DNA of 64,000 nt, taken from assembly GCA_017410145.1 (NCBI GenBank), contig JAFQRJ010000031.1, positions 1 to 64,000 of the forward strand, read 5' to 3'. The notes below the pieces were generated by a model that saw only the letters and a list, made by a program, of their open reading frames with translations, did not search any database and was not told the origin of the DNA. This stretch comes from Tyzzerella sp. (GTDB taxonomy: Bacteria > Bacillota > Clostridia > Lachnospirales > Lachnospiraceae). Shown here piece by piece: positions 1-7,790 of the stretch; the first letter of the stretch is position 1; every line of letters begins with the position of its first letter. The position numbers and the translations under genes are program-made.

Positions 1-1
1 G

Positions 2-454
2 TCCGTTGTTGCTACTGGTTATGCTTTCTCCGAAGGTGCAGGCGATTTCGCAACTATGGTAAAACTTACAAGAACTCTTGCGATTATTCCTACGGTTATT
101 ACTTTTGCTTTTGTTCAGCTTCGCTTAAAAAGAAAAGAAGCCCTTGCCAATAGTCAAAACGGTAGTGAACTGAAGGCAAATTTCAGTATTAAAAAAATAT
201 TTCCTTGGTTTATTTTAGGTTTTCTTGCAATGTCAATTGTAGCTAGTGTTTTTTCAATTCCGGTGACAGTTGTTTCCGGCACAAAGACGGCAAGTAAATT
301 TCTTATGGTTTGTGCTTTGGCAGCTATAGGGTTAAACACATCCTTTGCAAACATGAAGAAGGCAGGTATCCGACCTATGATTCATGGTTTCATTATTTCG
401 GCGCTGGTTGTTGTTGTGGCACTTGTTGTTGAGATTGCAATGGGAATAGTATAA
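2..454 (+). CDS. YeiH/UPF0324-family membrane permease, C-terminal part
   Basis: The reading frame is open from the window edge, so the start is missing. The visible 150 residues begin with a GYAFSEGAGDFATMVKLTRT stretch that matches the conserved GYS-x-E-AG-x-ATVVKLTRT region of the YeiH (UPF0324) family, described as putative sulfate or anion exporters. At least three hydrophobic segments follow (roughly residues 21-37, 69-88 and 127-149 of the fragment), and the motif AAIGLNTSF fits the last but one helix of the family. The protein would lie in the cytoplasmic membrane. The substrate is not established by the sequence. Family assignment is fairly secure; function is by family only. Confidence 0.8.
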   Translation, partial: SVVATGYAFSEGAGDFATMVKLTRTLAIIPTVITFAFVQLRLKRKEALANSQNGSELKANFSIKKIFPWFILGFLAMSIVASVFSIPVTVVSGTKTASKFLMVCALAAIGLNTSFANMKKAGIRPMIHGFIISALVVVVALVVEIAMGIV

Positions 455-469
455 ATTATATTGACATAA

Positions 470-502
470 GCCACAAATTTAAAAATATTTTCGATTTGTG
501 GC
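470..502. repeat. Inverted repeat between permease gene and tag
   Basis: Two perfect 9-bp arms (GCCACAAAT at 470-478 and ATTTGTGGC at 494-502) are separated by 15 AT-rich bases. No T-run follows on the + strand. It could be a weak terminator for the permease gene or a protein-binding site in front of tag; the sequence does not decide. Confidence 0.5.
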
Positions 503-526
503 ACATATGAAAGTGGATTACGGATT

Positions 527-1081
527 ATGGATGGCAAAAAAAGATGTAAGTGGTGTAACTTAAAAAATGAATTATATGTCAAATATCATGATAATGAATG
601 GTGTATACCTAATTTTGATGACAAATATCTGTACGAGATGTTAATCTTAGAGTCTTTTCAAGCGGGACTTTCTTGGGAATGTGTTCTTAATAAAAGGGAA
701 AGTTTTAGAAAGGCGTACGATAATTTTGATATAGACAAAGTGATTTCTTATGATGATAACAAGATAAACGAATTGTTAAGTAATAAAAATATAATAAGAA
801 ATAAGCGTAAAATCAATGCAAGTATCAATAACAGCAAGATTTTTAAGGCGATAGCCAGTGAGTATGGTTCTTTTCATAACTATTTAAGAACCTTTACTGA
901 TGATAGAATCATTTATGAAATAGATAAAACCACAAATGATTTGTCGGATGCGATTTCAAAGGATTTGCAAAACAGAGGTATGACCTTTGTTGGTTCGGTC
1001 ATTATATATTCCTATTTACAGGCAATAGGTGTAATATGTTCACATGACAAAGACTGTTTTTTATATAAAAGTGAAGAATGA
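527..1081 (+). CDS. tag: DNA-3-methyladenine glycosylase I
   Basis: Base-excision repair enzyme that removes 3-methyladenine from alkylated DNA. The 184-aa length matches the TAG family. The N-terminus has Cys7-x-Trp and YHDNEW (His21), and the C-terminus has His173 and Cys177; together these correspond to the Cys/His/His/Cys zinc snap of E. coli TAG. ESFQAGLSW at residues 42-50 carries the family glutamate and tryptophan of the base pocket. The gene stands alone, with an inverted repeat upstream and a promoter for the next operon downstream. The ribosome site before the ATG is weak. Local sequence is noticeably AT-rich (many Asn and Lys codons) compared with the following genes, which may hint at acquisition. 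Confidence 0.93.
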   Translation: MDGKKRCKWCNLKNELYVKYHDNEWCIPNFDDKYLYEMLILESFQAGLSWECVLNKRESFRKAYDNFDIDKVISYDDNKINELLSNKNIIRNKRKINASINNSKIFKAIASEYGSFHNYLRTFTDDRIIYEIDKTTNDLSDAISKDLQNRGMTFVGSVIIYSYLQAIGVICSHDKDCFLYKSEE

Positions 1082-1111
1082 CAACAAATTGAAATCTGCA
1101 ATAGCGAGTCA

Positions 1112-1140
1112 TTGCTTTGCATGTTTCTGTATGATACAAT
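1112..1140 (+). promoter_or_regulatory. Predicted sigma-A promoter for PH-domain operon
   Basis: TTGCTT at 1112-1117, a 17-bp spacer, and TACAAT at 1135-1140 preceded by TG-A (extended -10). It lies about 30 bp before the GAGGGGGGG ribosome site of the next gene. Confidence 0.6.
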
Positions 1141-1171
1141 TTAACCATAGTATACGAGGGGGGGAATACAT

Positions 1172-1666
1172 ATGGAACTAAAAAAACTTGACAAAAGTGT
1201 ACTTAAATTATGGTACATTCGTGCAACAATCGGAGCAATGGCACTAATTGGTGTTTTTGTAAGTGTAATTGCTGTTCTAACCGCTACGGGTGCCCCGAGC
1301 AATGTAATGCTTGCTGTTTTGTTGGGCGTTGGAGTCGTTGTTGCTTTGCTTCTTTGCTTCACCTTGATTATGCCCATGCTACGTTACAAGATGTATGCCT
1401 GGGGTTATGACGATAAGCGTATCATCGTAAAACAGGGCGTGATTTTTAAAAGAAGAGTAGTGATTCCTGTCTGCCAGATTCAGGATCTTCACAGAACGCA
1501 AGGTCCCCTGATGATGATGTTGAAGCTGAGTGGTGTGACCATCTCAACGGCAGGGTCGAATTTCGATATTTCTACCCTTACAACCGAAGAAGCCGACCGT
1601 ATGCTCGATGAACTGGAACGTAATCTTGAAGCAAGAATTGAGGAATTGAGAAATGAAGAAATTTGA
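1172..1666 (+). CDS. PH domain-containing membrane protein (YdbS-like)
   Basis: A 164-aa protein with two transmembrane helices (about residues 18-38 and 46-68) followed by a bacterial PH-like domain (bPH2/DUF304, about 72-150), recognisable from the R-RVVIP-x3-IQDLHRTQGPL...GVTISTAGS pattern. The partner gene downstream encodes a longer protein with repeated domains of the same kind, and the two overlap by 14 bp; this is the same pairing as ydbS-ydbT of Bacillus subtilis, whose role is reported as cell-envelope related and is poorly defined. An exceptionally G-rich ribosome site precedes the ATG. Domain call is confident; molecular function is unknown. Confidence 0.8.
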   Translation: MELKKLDKSVLKLWYIRATIGAMALIGVFVSVIAVLTATGAPSNVMLAVLLGVGVVVALLLCFTLIMPMLRYKMYAWGYDDKRIIVKQGVIFKRRVVIPVCQIQDLHRTQGPLMMMLKLSGVTISTAGSNFDISTLTTEEADRMLDELERNLEARIEELRNEEI

Positions 1667-3182
1667 CAAAGGATATATTTACTCTAGTTTGTTGTCGGAC
1701 TTATTCAGCAGCCTTGTAGTAGTGTTTATCTTTCTTAAAGACTTTTTTATTGATGAAAGTGCAAAAGTTGAAGATAAAATAGCTGCAATTCCGTTTTTTG
1801 TAATCGGATTTGCCGTAGTTTATCTGTGTTTTATCGTTTACCGAATTCTGTATTACAAGACCTCCGGCTACGAACTGACGGAAAATGAGATTAAATGCAA
1901 CAGAGGCGTGTTTTTCAGAAAGCGTTCTGTATTGGACTACAGAAAAGTACACGCCATCAATAAGAGGCAAAACCTGTTTCACCGTATCTTCGGTATTGCG
2001 GTATTAACGGTAGACAGTGGCTCTACCAATACCTCTCAGCAAGCAGAGATTACAATTATTGAAAAGGATAAGAACGTTGATGCCCTGCTGAACGAACTGA
2101 ATGCGCTGAAAGAAGGCGGCACACGAAATGCGGAGAGCACGCAGCCGAAGGATGAGCTGCTCCTTTCGGACAAAGATAGTCTTTACCGCTTTACCACTGG
2201 TAAGAAAGTGCTGTACACGCTCATCAACATTGCTTCTACAGCATTTTTTACAGTCATGTTTGGCTTGCTTGCCATTATTGTTATTGGCATTTGCAAGCTC
2301 ATGCTACAACAGAATTTCCTTGGTACTTGGGGGCAGTATTTCCTGTATGCCTTTTTGATTACCATAGGTGTTATGCTGCTGTTTTCGATATTTTCCCTTA
2401 TCGGATGTCTGATCCATTCCTTCGTGGGATACTACAAGTTTAAAATTACCAAGCGTGGAAATGACATTCAGATTTCATATGGACTTTTGGAAAAGCATAC
2501 CAACACCTTCAGTTATGACAGAATCAAGGCAGTTAAAATTACCCAGGGACTTGTACAAAGGATGCTTGGTTTTGCGGCCATCAGACTTGAGGTGATTGGC
2601 TATACAAACAACACCGGCGACGATAACAAGAATGCTGACCTTGGTGTACTTGTTCCATTTTGCAAATATGAGGAAGTCGGCGAAATACTAAGCAAGGTAT
2701 TGCCAGATTATGTCCCGGACGAAAAGCAGACAAAGTCTGCAGCCTATTTCCCGTTCGTATCGTGGTTCCTGTTAGTTCTCGGTATCGTATTGGGTGCAAC
2801 GCTTATACTTGCAATTACAGACATGTTGATTTATAATGTTCCTGTGGTTGTAATCTTTGCTGTTTCCCTTGCTATGATTGGGGTGGGATTTGTTATCCTG
2901 ATTATAAAAGTGATAAGTGCTATTCTTAGCTATCAAACCAATGGTTTGGCGATAACCAATGGTAAAATTACAGCCTACTATGGTGGGTTTACTAAAAACG
3001 TTACGGTGTTTAGCTTTAAGAATCTTATTGCAGTAGAAAACATCACTACACCACTTCGCAAAAGGGCGGGTATTGCAAGTCTTGTTCTCCACCTGAAAAC
3101 CAATGCGTTGTCGAATGAAATTAAGGTTCACATTCAAAAGGATAGCCTTTCGGATGATGTGGAAAAATTACTGATATTGTGA
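1653..3182 (+). CDS. Multi-PH-domain membrane protein (YdbT-like)
   Basis: A 509-aa integral membrane protein built from three repeats of a paired hydrophobic segment followed by a bPH2 (DUF304) domain. The domains start near residues 68, 258 and 425, each showing the signature 'basic residues - Y/F - x - KV/AI - ... - Q-x-L-x-R-x-F/L-G-x-A/I-x-L/V'. It overlaps the preceding YdbS-like gene by 14 bp, so the two are translationally coupled. Likely both sit in the cytoplasmic membrane with PH domains facing the cytoplasm. No catalytic motif is visible. The function of YdbT-like proteins is not settled. Confidence 0.8.
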   Translation: MKKFDKGYIYSSLLSDLFSSLVVVFIFLKDFFIDESAKVEDKIAAIPFFVIGFAVVYLCFIVYRILYYKTSGYELTENEIKCNRGVFFRKRSVLDYRKVHAINKRQNLFHRIFGIAVLTVDSGSTNTSQQAEITIIEKDKNVDALLNELNALKEGGTRNAESTQPKDELLLSDKDSLYRFTTGKKVLYTLINIASTAFFTVMFGLLAIIVIGICKLMLQQNFLGTWGQYFLYAFLITIGVMLLFSIFSLIGCLIHSFVGYYKFKITKRGNDIQISYGLLEKHTNTFSYDRIKAVKITQGLVQRMLGFAAIRLEVIGYTNNTGDDNKNADLGVLVPFCKYEEVGEILSKVLPDYVPDEKQTKSAAYFPFVSWFLLVLGIVLGATLILAITDMLIYNVPVVVIFAVSLAMIGVGFVILIIKVISAILSYQTNGLAITNGKITAYYGGFTKNVTVFSFKNLIAVENITTPLRKRAGIASLVLHLKTNALSNEIKVHIQKDSLSDDVEKLLIL

Positions 3183-3206
3183 TATATCATGAAGGAGGAA
3201 AGTATT

Positions 3207-3578
3207 ATGAAAGTATATAAATGTAATCAATGTGGCAATCTTATCGCTATGATTTCAGCATCAGGAGTGCCGGTAATGTGTTGTGGGAAGCCAATGGAAG
3301 AAGTGGTTCCAAATGAAGAGGATGCAGGTGCAGAAAAAACTGTGTGTGATTTACAACCTTTAGATTTGGATGCAAAAGAGAATTACGTAGTATGTAAATG
3401 TAATCAAGTATCTTATTTTGACATTTTAGATTCTTTGCAAAAGCACAGTAGCATTGAAAATCTGTTAGATGTATTTGATGATGTAAAAAATACAACCCAT
3501 TGTTCTACAGGTTGTGGTGGATGTTATGAGAAAGTGATTGCAGTCATATCTGAAGCGTTAAGTGCAGGTAAACATTAA
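3207..3578 (+). CDS. Desulforedoxin-like / BFD-like [2Fe-2S] small iron protein
   Basis: A 123-aa cysteine-rich protein with two modules. Residues 1-36 have Cys6-x2-Cys9 and Cys25-Cys26, the four-cysteine iron site of desulforedoxin and of the desulfoferrodoxin N-terminus. Residues 60-118 have Cys63-x-Cys65 and Cys103-x2-Cys106, the pattern of bacterioferritin-associated ferredoxin-like [2Fe-2S] domains. The ATG at 3207 is chosen over one at 3189 because AAGGAGG lies 8 bases before it. Probably a cytoplasmic electron carrier or iron-handling protein in oxidative-stress defence; partner enzymes are not adjacent. The combination of both iron sites in one short chain is the notable point. Confidence 0.78.
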   Translation: MKVYKCNQCGNLIAMISASGVPVMCCGKPMEEVVPNEEDAGAEKTVCDLQPLDLDAKENYVVCKCNQVSYFDILDSLQKHSSIENLLDVFDDVKNTTHCSTGCGGCYEKVIAVISEALSAGKH

Positions 3579-3604
3579 TTTAATGGGTATAAAAGAGTAT
3601 AGAA

Positions 3605-3640
3605 AAAAGCTGAAATTCCAAATTGGAGTTTCAGCTTTTC
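3605..3640. terminator. Bidirectional intrinsic terminator
   Basis: GCTGAAATTCC at 3609-3619 pairs with GGAGTTTCAGC at 3625-3635 (one G-U), flanked by A-run upstream and T-run downstream. It sits between two convergent genes and can serve both. Confidence 0.85.
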
Positions 3641-3649
3641 TATAAGTAA

Positions 3650-4069
3650 TTAAAATTCAACTTTTCCAGATTCTGTTTTGTTGATTACATAGTAAACAGC
3701 ATCGTCTTCTGGTTTTACGTACAATTCGATTGTTTTGATGTCGCCGACTTTGTTGCCTGCAGATGTCCAAGCTTTTTTAACAGCTGCAATCATCTCTTTT
3801 TCTTCTACTTGCTTTCCAAAGTATTCAACGAATAAAGTAGTTTTGATATCTTTTTTAGTTGTAGCTTTTTTAGCTTTTTTTACAACTTCTTTTGCTTCCA
3901 CAACTGCGTCAGCAACCTTGTCTTCTACGATATCCTTTACTTTTTCTGCTTTATCTTCTACAATGTCAGCAAGTTTTTCTACTTTTTCTTCAACCACTTC
4001 AGCAACCGCTTTTGTAGCTTTTTGTACTTTTTCTTTTGTAACTTTAGTTGTTTCTTTCTTTGTTGCCAT
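3650..4069 (-). CDS. Lys/Ala/Val/Glu-rich protein with C-terminal DUF6465-like domain
   Basis: A 139-aa protein. The N-terminal 80 residues are low in complexity, with amphipathic Lys/Glu/Ala/Val helix repeats such as KLADIVEDKAEKV and KDIVEDKVADAV, likely an extended coiled coil. The C-terminal 60 residues (KTTLFVEYFGKQVEEKEMIA...YVKPEDDAVYYVINKTESGKVEF) form a compact domain typical of small Clostridia proteins labelled DUF6465. The ATG at 4069 has AGGAGGT about 9 bases upstream; a longer reading is possible but lacks a site. No known function. The charge pattern recalls histone-like or phasin-like proteins, which is only an analogy. Confidence 0.72.
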   Translation of the reverse strand: MATKKETTKVTKEKVQKATKAVAEVVEEKVEKLADIVEDKAEKVKDIVEDKVADAVVEAKEVVKKAKKATTKKDIKTTLFVEYFGKQVEEKEMIAAVKKAWTSAGNKVGDIKTIELYVKPEDDAVYYVINKTESGKVEF

Positions 4070-4149
4070 GTTAATTTTACCTCCTATCAACAACATACTT
4101 GCCGATTATAGCATATGAATCATAAAAAGTAAAATGAAAATCACAAAAA

Positions 4150-5193
4150 TTATAAAATACGGAAATATATACCATCTCGTCCCATAAAGAAATCCTTGTC
4201 TTGGAAGGATGTGTTTACTTGTAGGGCTTCCACAATAGAAGTAATGGTATTACTATTATTATATAATCCTTTGTTATATTGGAAGAATCCGAGAATTTCT
4301 TTCGGAACGCCTAATTTGATACGACGTTTTCGTAAATAGTCGTCTTTACAATCGCCATCGATGTTAAGCCCGAATAATTCCAATTCGATTTCCAGATATC
4401 CGTCTATGTAATCAATCACACTGTCAAATGGCTTACGGCGTAATGATTCGTCAAAAATTTCGCAAATATGACGATAGTACAGAATAAGAAATTGCTCTTT
4501 ATCAAATTCTATATTTGCTTTTTTACCACTGGCTGCGTTCCTTAATATACCTTGTAATTCACCGTGTTTCGTGTCAAAATAGGTCATGCATGCCATAGCG
4601 TATTTGGGTGCCTGTTCGTTCACGGATCGAATGGCTAGCACCTGATTATAGGCATCGTCTAAAGCCTTTGGTGCGTGGTCACGTTTTCCCATGGATTCCC
4701 AAATGCTCCATTCATCATTGGTCTTATTATATCCGATAAAAGAAGGCTTTTTTCGTCCGTTGCAAGAAATTGTATCGGCTCCGTATACCTGTTCAAAAAG
4801 CGAAGAATGAAGAAAATAGTCAGTGTCAAATTCTTTCATGCTGAATAATTTTGTGAAAATCAATCCAAGATAATACGCATTTACGCTTTTTTCACTTGCA
4901 TCCAAATACTCTGTTTCAGGAGATTTCACCAAATATCCATCCAAAGCTGTTAGATTTGTTTCGAACATGGATATTTTTGAAATGAATTCCTGTGTCCTTT
5001 TCTCATGATGCCAAGAAGATAAAAATTGATTTGGCATGCCGCAGGTTAAAATCGCATGTAATAATTCCAAGTTATTACACTCTACAATCTTAGAATTGTA
5101 GAAAGGCCATTCCATTCCGCCACATCCGGTTACCTCCAATGCTATTTTAAAATTATCATTTTGAATGAGTTTCAATTTGCCACCAACTTTCAT
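4150..5193 (-). CDS. Hypothetical protein, 347 aa, family not recognised
   Basis: A long uninterrupted frame with normal codon use, ending in FMGRDGIYFRIL. I recognise no domain. Visible features are an early VTGCGGMEWPFYNS segment, predominantly helical soluble sequence, and no signal peptide or membrane span. A consensus-like promoter lies just upstream at 5213-5241 on the same strand, yet the ATG at 5193 has no ribosome site. The predicted transcript leader would be only about 13 nt. A TTG six codons further in, behind GGTGG, is an alternative start. It stands alone between a terminator region and a divergent promoter for the PurF-like gene. Confidence 0.7.
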   Translation of the reverse strand: MKVGGKLKLIQNDNFKIALEVTGCGGMEWPFYNSKIVECNNLELLHAILTCGMPNQFLSSWHHEKRTQEFISKISMFETNLTALDGYLVKSPETEYLDASEKSVNAYYLGLIFTKLFSMKEFDTDYFLHSSLFEQVYGADTISCNGRKKPSFIGYNKTNDEWSIWESMGKRDHAPKALDDAYNQVLAIRSVNEQAPKYAMACMTYFDTKHGELQGILRNAASGKKANIEFDKEQFLILYYRHICEIFDESLRRKPFDSVIDYIDGYLEIELELFGLNIDGDCKDDYLRKRRIKLGVPKEILGFFQYNKGLYNNSNTITSIVEALQVNTSFQDKDFFMGRDGIYFRIL

Positions 5194-5212
5194 TAAAAAT
5201 CATTATATAACC

Positions 5213-5241
5213 ATTATATTCCATTTTAAAACGGCTTACAA
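5213..5241 (-). promoter_or_regulatory. Predicted sigma-A promoter for the 347-aa hypothetical gene
   Basis: Read on the minus strand: TTGTAA (5241-5236), 17-bp spacer, TATAAT (5218-5213). Very close to the predicted start codon, hence a very short leader. Confidence 0.55.
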
Positions 5242-5292
5242 GTTATTAATTAGCCTTATGAGTGATAATAAGAAATAATTTAATGTTACACT

Positions 5293-5321
5293 TTGCACTT
5301 CATTATAATTTGTGTTAAACT
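5293..5321 (+). promoter_or_regulatory. Predicted sigma-A promoter for PurF-like gene
   Basis: TTGCAC at 5293-5298, 17-bp spacer, TAAACT at 5316-5321, about 50 bp before the start codon at 5371 and its GAAGGAG ribosome site. Confidence 0.5.
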
Positions 5322-5370
5322 GACACTGTTAAAGGGTACATTTTAAGGTGGATAAAGAAGGAGAAAATAC

Positions 5371-6780
5371 ATGGGTGGATTTTTTGGTGTAGCTACGAAG
5401 ACAGATTGTGTTTTAGACTTATTTTATGGTATAGATTATCACTCGCATCTGGGAACAAGACGTGCAGGTATGGCTGTTTGTGACCATGGTGAATTTCAAC
5501 GGGCAATTCACAACATCGAGAACACTCCATTTCGTACAAAATTTGAGCGAGATGCAGAAGAAATGCGCGGTAACATTGGAATTGGCTGTATTTCAGACTA
5601 TGAGCCACAACCATTATTGATACAGTCACATTTGGGAAGTTTCGCCCTTACAACAGTGGGAAAGATTAATAATCTTAATTCTTTGTTGAAGGTTGTCTAT
5701 GCAAATGGACATACACATTTCCAAGAGATGAGCGGCGGTCAGATTAATGCAACAGAGTTAGTAGCTTCGTTGATTTGTAAAAAGAATTCTATTGTTGAAG
5801 GAATTCGTTATGTGCAGGGTATCATAGAAGGTTCTATGTCTATCCTGATTATGACACATGATGGTATATATGCGGCTAGAGACAGATACGGACGAACCCC
5901 TGTTGTTGTGGGCAAAAAGTCAGAAGGTTATGGAGTTGCATTTGAAAATTTTGCGTTTTCTATGCTAGGTTATGAGACCTATAAAGAATTGGGACCAAGT
6001 GAGATTGTGTATATCACTCCAGAGAGTGTAGAGACTGTAGCGGCACCAAAGAAAGATATGAAAGTATGTTCTTTCTTGTGGGTATATTACGGGTATCCGA
6101 CTTCGTCTTATGAGGGAGTAAACGTAGAGGAAATGCGTTGCAAATGTGGTGGCATTATGGCAAGACGCGATGAGGGAGATATAGAGCCGGATCTGATTGC
6201 CGGTGTTCCGGATTCCGGATTAGCACATGCTATTGGATATGCAAATGAATCCGGCATCGCATATGGTCGTCCGTTTATCAAATACACACCAACTTGGGCA
6301 AGATCATTTATGCCAACCAGCCAGGCACAGAGAAATCTGGTCGCCAAGAGAAAGCTGATTCCGGTTCCAAGCCTGATTGAGAATAAAAAGTTATTATTGA
6401 TTGATGATTCTATTGTACGTGGTACACAACTGCGTGAGACAACAGAGTTTTTATATAATAGTGGTGCAAGAGAGGTGCATGTAAGACCGGCCTGCCCACC
6501 GCTTGTATACGGTTGTAAGTATTTGAATTTTTCCCGTTCAAAATCAGAAATGGATTTAATCACTCGTCGAATTATTGCGGAAAGAGAAGGCGATAATGCA
6601 GAAAATGTGTTGCATGAATATTCCGATCCAAATAGCGAACGATACGCGGCAATGGTAGAGGAAATTCGTAAGCAACAGAACTTCACTTCACTTCGATTTT
6701 TGAGTTTGCCGGATCTGTTGGATTCTATCGGATTAGAACCATGTAAGGTGTGCACATATTGTTTTGATGGAAAAGAGTAA
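5371..6780 (+). CDS. PurF-like amidophosphoribosyltransferase homologue without the glutaminase cysteine
   Basis: At 469 aa it matches glutamine PRPP amidotransferase (PurF) in length and order: an Ntn-type glutaminase-like domain (1-230) then a phosphoribosyltransferase domain. The PRPP loop is intact (LLLIDDSIVRGTQ, about 338-350), and cysteines near 233, 374/381 and 457/460/463 match the positions used for the [4Fe-4S] cluster in Bacillus-type PurF. However, the chain starts MGGFFG, where active PurF has MCGIFG or a propeptide ending before Cys; no cysteine is near the N-terminus. The oxyanion HNGN motif is also absent (GKINNLN). Glutamine hydrolysis is therefore unlikely; ammonia-dependent activity or a regulatory role is possible. 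It lies far from purE-M-N-D. Confidence 0.8.
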   Translation: MGGFFGVATKTDCVLDLFYGIDYHSHLGTRRAGMAVCDHGEFQRAIHNIENTPFRTKFERDAEEMRGNIGIGCISDYEPQPLLIQSHLGSFALTTVGKINNLNSLLKVVYANGHTHFQEMSGGQINATELVASLICKKNSIVEGIRYVQGIIEGSMSILIMTHDGIYAARDRYGRTPVVVGKKSEGYGVAFENFAFSMLGYETYKELGPSEIVYITPESVETVAAPKKDMKVCSFLWVYYGYPTSSYEGVNVEEMRCKCGGIMARRDEGDIEPDLIAGVPDSGLAHAIGYANESGIAYGRPFIKYTPTWARSFMPTSQAQRNLVAKRKLIPVPSLIENKKLLLIDDSIVRGTQLRETTEFLYNSGAREVHVRPACPPLVYGCKYLNFSRSKSEMDLITRRIIAEREGDNAENVLHEYSDPNSERYAAMVEEIRKQQNFTSLRFLSLPDLLDSIGLEPCKVCTYCFDGKE

Positions 6781-6787
6781 AAAAAGA

Positions 6788-6827
6788 GCAACTGCGAATT
6801 ATAGTATTATAGTTCACAGTTGTTTTT
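6788..6827 (+). terminator. Intrinsic terminator after PurF-like gene
   Basis: CAACTGCGAATTATA pairs with TATAGTTCACAGTTG with wobbles, followed by TTTTT. Confidence 0.8.
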
Positions 6828-6859
6828 ATGTAGACACGTGTTATATGGGGAGGTAGATT

Positions 6860-7720
6860 ATGGATAAGAAGAAGATAAAAAATATATGTTTGGATTTGGC
6901 AGCAGATTTCATAGGAAGTTTTTTAATTGCCATTGGTATTTATAATTTTGCTACGGCATCGGAGTTTCCGGTTACCGGGATTACAGGTATTGCCCAGGTG
7001 CTTTATCTGTATTTTGGATTGCCAATAGGTACTATGACAACGATTATAAATATTCCGATTATCTTGGTGTGTGTCAAGGTGTTAGGTATGAAGTTTGTAA
7101 TGAAATCATTGAAGACCTTATTAATCTCCAATTTTTTCATGGATGTGATTGCCCCTTTGTTACCGATATATGAGGGGGATTTGATGTTGTCAAGCATCTG
7201 CATGGGACTTCTTGCGGGACTTGGATATGCATTGATTTTTATGCGGGATTCTTCAACCGGAGGTGTGGATTTTATATCTCTTACAATACGTGCATTAAAA
7301 CCTCACATTTCCTTAGGTAGAATCATCGTAATTGTAGATTGTATTGTCCTATTGGTGTGTGGACTTTTGTTGGGTGGCAATGTGGACAAAATCATATATG
7401 GTCTGATAGCAACCTATATTGTATCTGTCGTAGTGGACAAAGTAATGTATGGATTAGATGCCGGAAAAGTGACCTTGATTGTTACAGAAAAAGGTTATGA
7501 TGTAGCGGAGAAAATTCATGAATTAACTGAGCGAGGGGCCACCTTGTTAAAGGCAGTTGGCAGTCATACCAAAACAGAAAAGCAAGTGGTAATGTGTGCA
7601 TGTAGTTACAAACAAATGCATATGGTACAAAGGGCAGTAAAAGAAGTGGATCATACAGCTTTTCTGGTGATGATGGAAGCAAATCAAGTGCGTGGAGAAG
7701 GATTTAGGCCACATGAATAG
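6860..7720 (+). CDS. YitT family membrane protein
   Basis: A 286-aa protein of the YitT/DUF161 type: about five membrane helices in residues 14-205 and a soluble C-terminal DUF2179 domain (about 215-280) containing the typical TERGATLLKAVGSHTKTEKQVVMCACSYKQ region. The motif GIYNFATASEFPVTGITGIAQV near residue 25 and RDSSTGGVDFIS near 130 are family hallmarks. GGGGAGGT precedes the ATG. These proteins are abundant in Bacillota, and their transported substrate is not known. It is separated from the PurF-like gene by a terminator and from the next gene by a promoter, so it may be monocistronic. Confidence 0.9.
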   Translation: MDKKKIKNICLDLAADFIGSFLIAIGIYNFATASEFPVTGITGIAQVLYLYFGLPIGTMTTIINIPIILVCVKVLGMKFVMKSLKTLLISNFFMDVIAPLLPIYEGDLMLSSICMGLLAGLGYALIFMRDSSTGGVDFISLTIRALKPHISLGRIIVIVDCIVLLVCGLLLGGNVDKIIYGLIATYIVSVVVDKVMYGLDAGKVTLIVTEKGYDVAEKIHELTERGATLLKAVGSHTKTEKQVVMCACSYKQMHMVQRAVKEVDHTAFLVMMEANQVRGEGFRPHE

Positions 7721-7729
7721 TAAATTACA

Positions 7730-7758
7730 TTGCGGCTTTTTGAAGACAGTTGTATAAT
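7730..7758 (+). promoter_or_regulatory. Predicted sigma-A promoter for DUF975 gene
   Basis: TTGCGG at 7730-7735, 17-bp spacer, perfect TATAAT at 7753-7758, 33 bp before the start. Confidence 0.65.
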
Positions 7759-7790
7759 GAGAACAAGATGGATAAGGAGTGACTTAAGAT

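Noticed and set aside
3735..4118. 127-aa Ser/Phe/Thr-rich frame opposite the DUF6465-like gene
   Set aside because: Arises from the Lys/Glu/Ala repeats on the other strand; the minus-strand gene has a proper ribosome site and a recognisable C-terminal domain.
6108..6791. 227-aa antisense frame over the end of the PurF-like gene
   Set aside because: Mirror of conserved PurF sequence and it reads through the terminator; no start signal.
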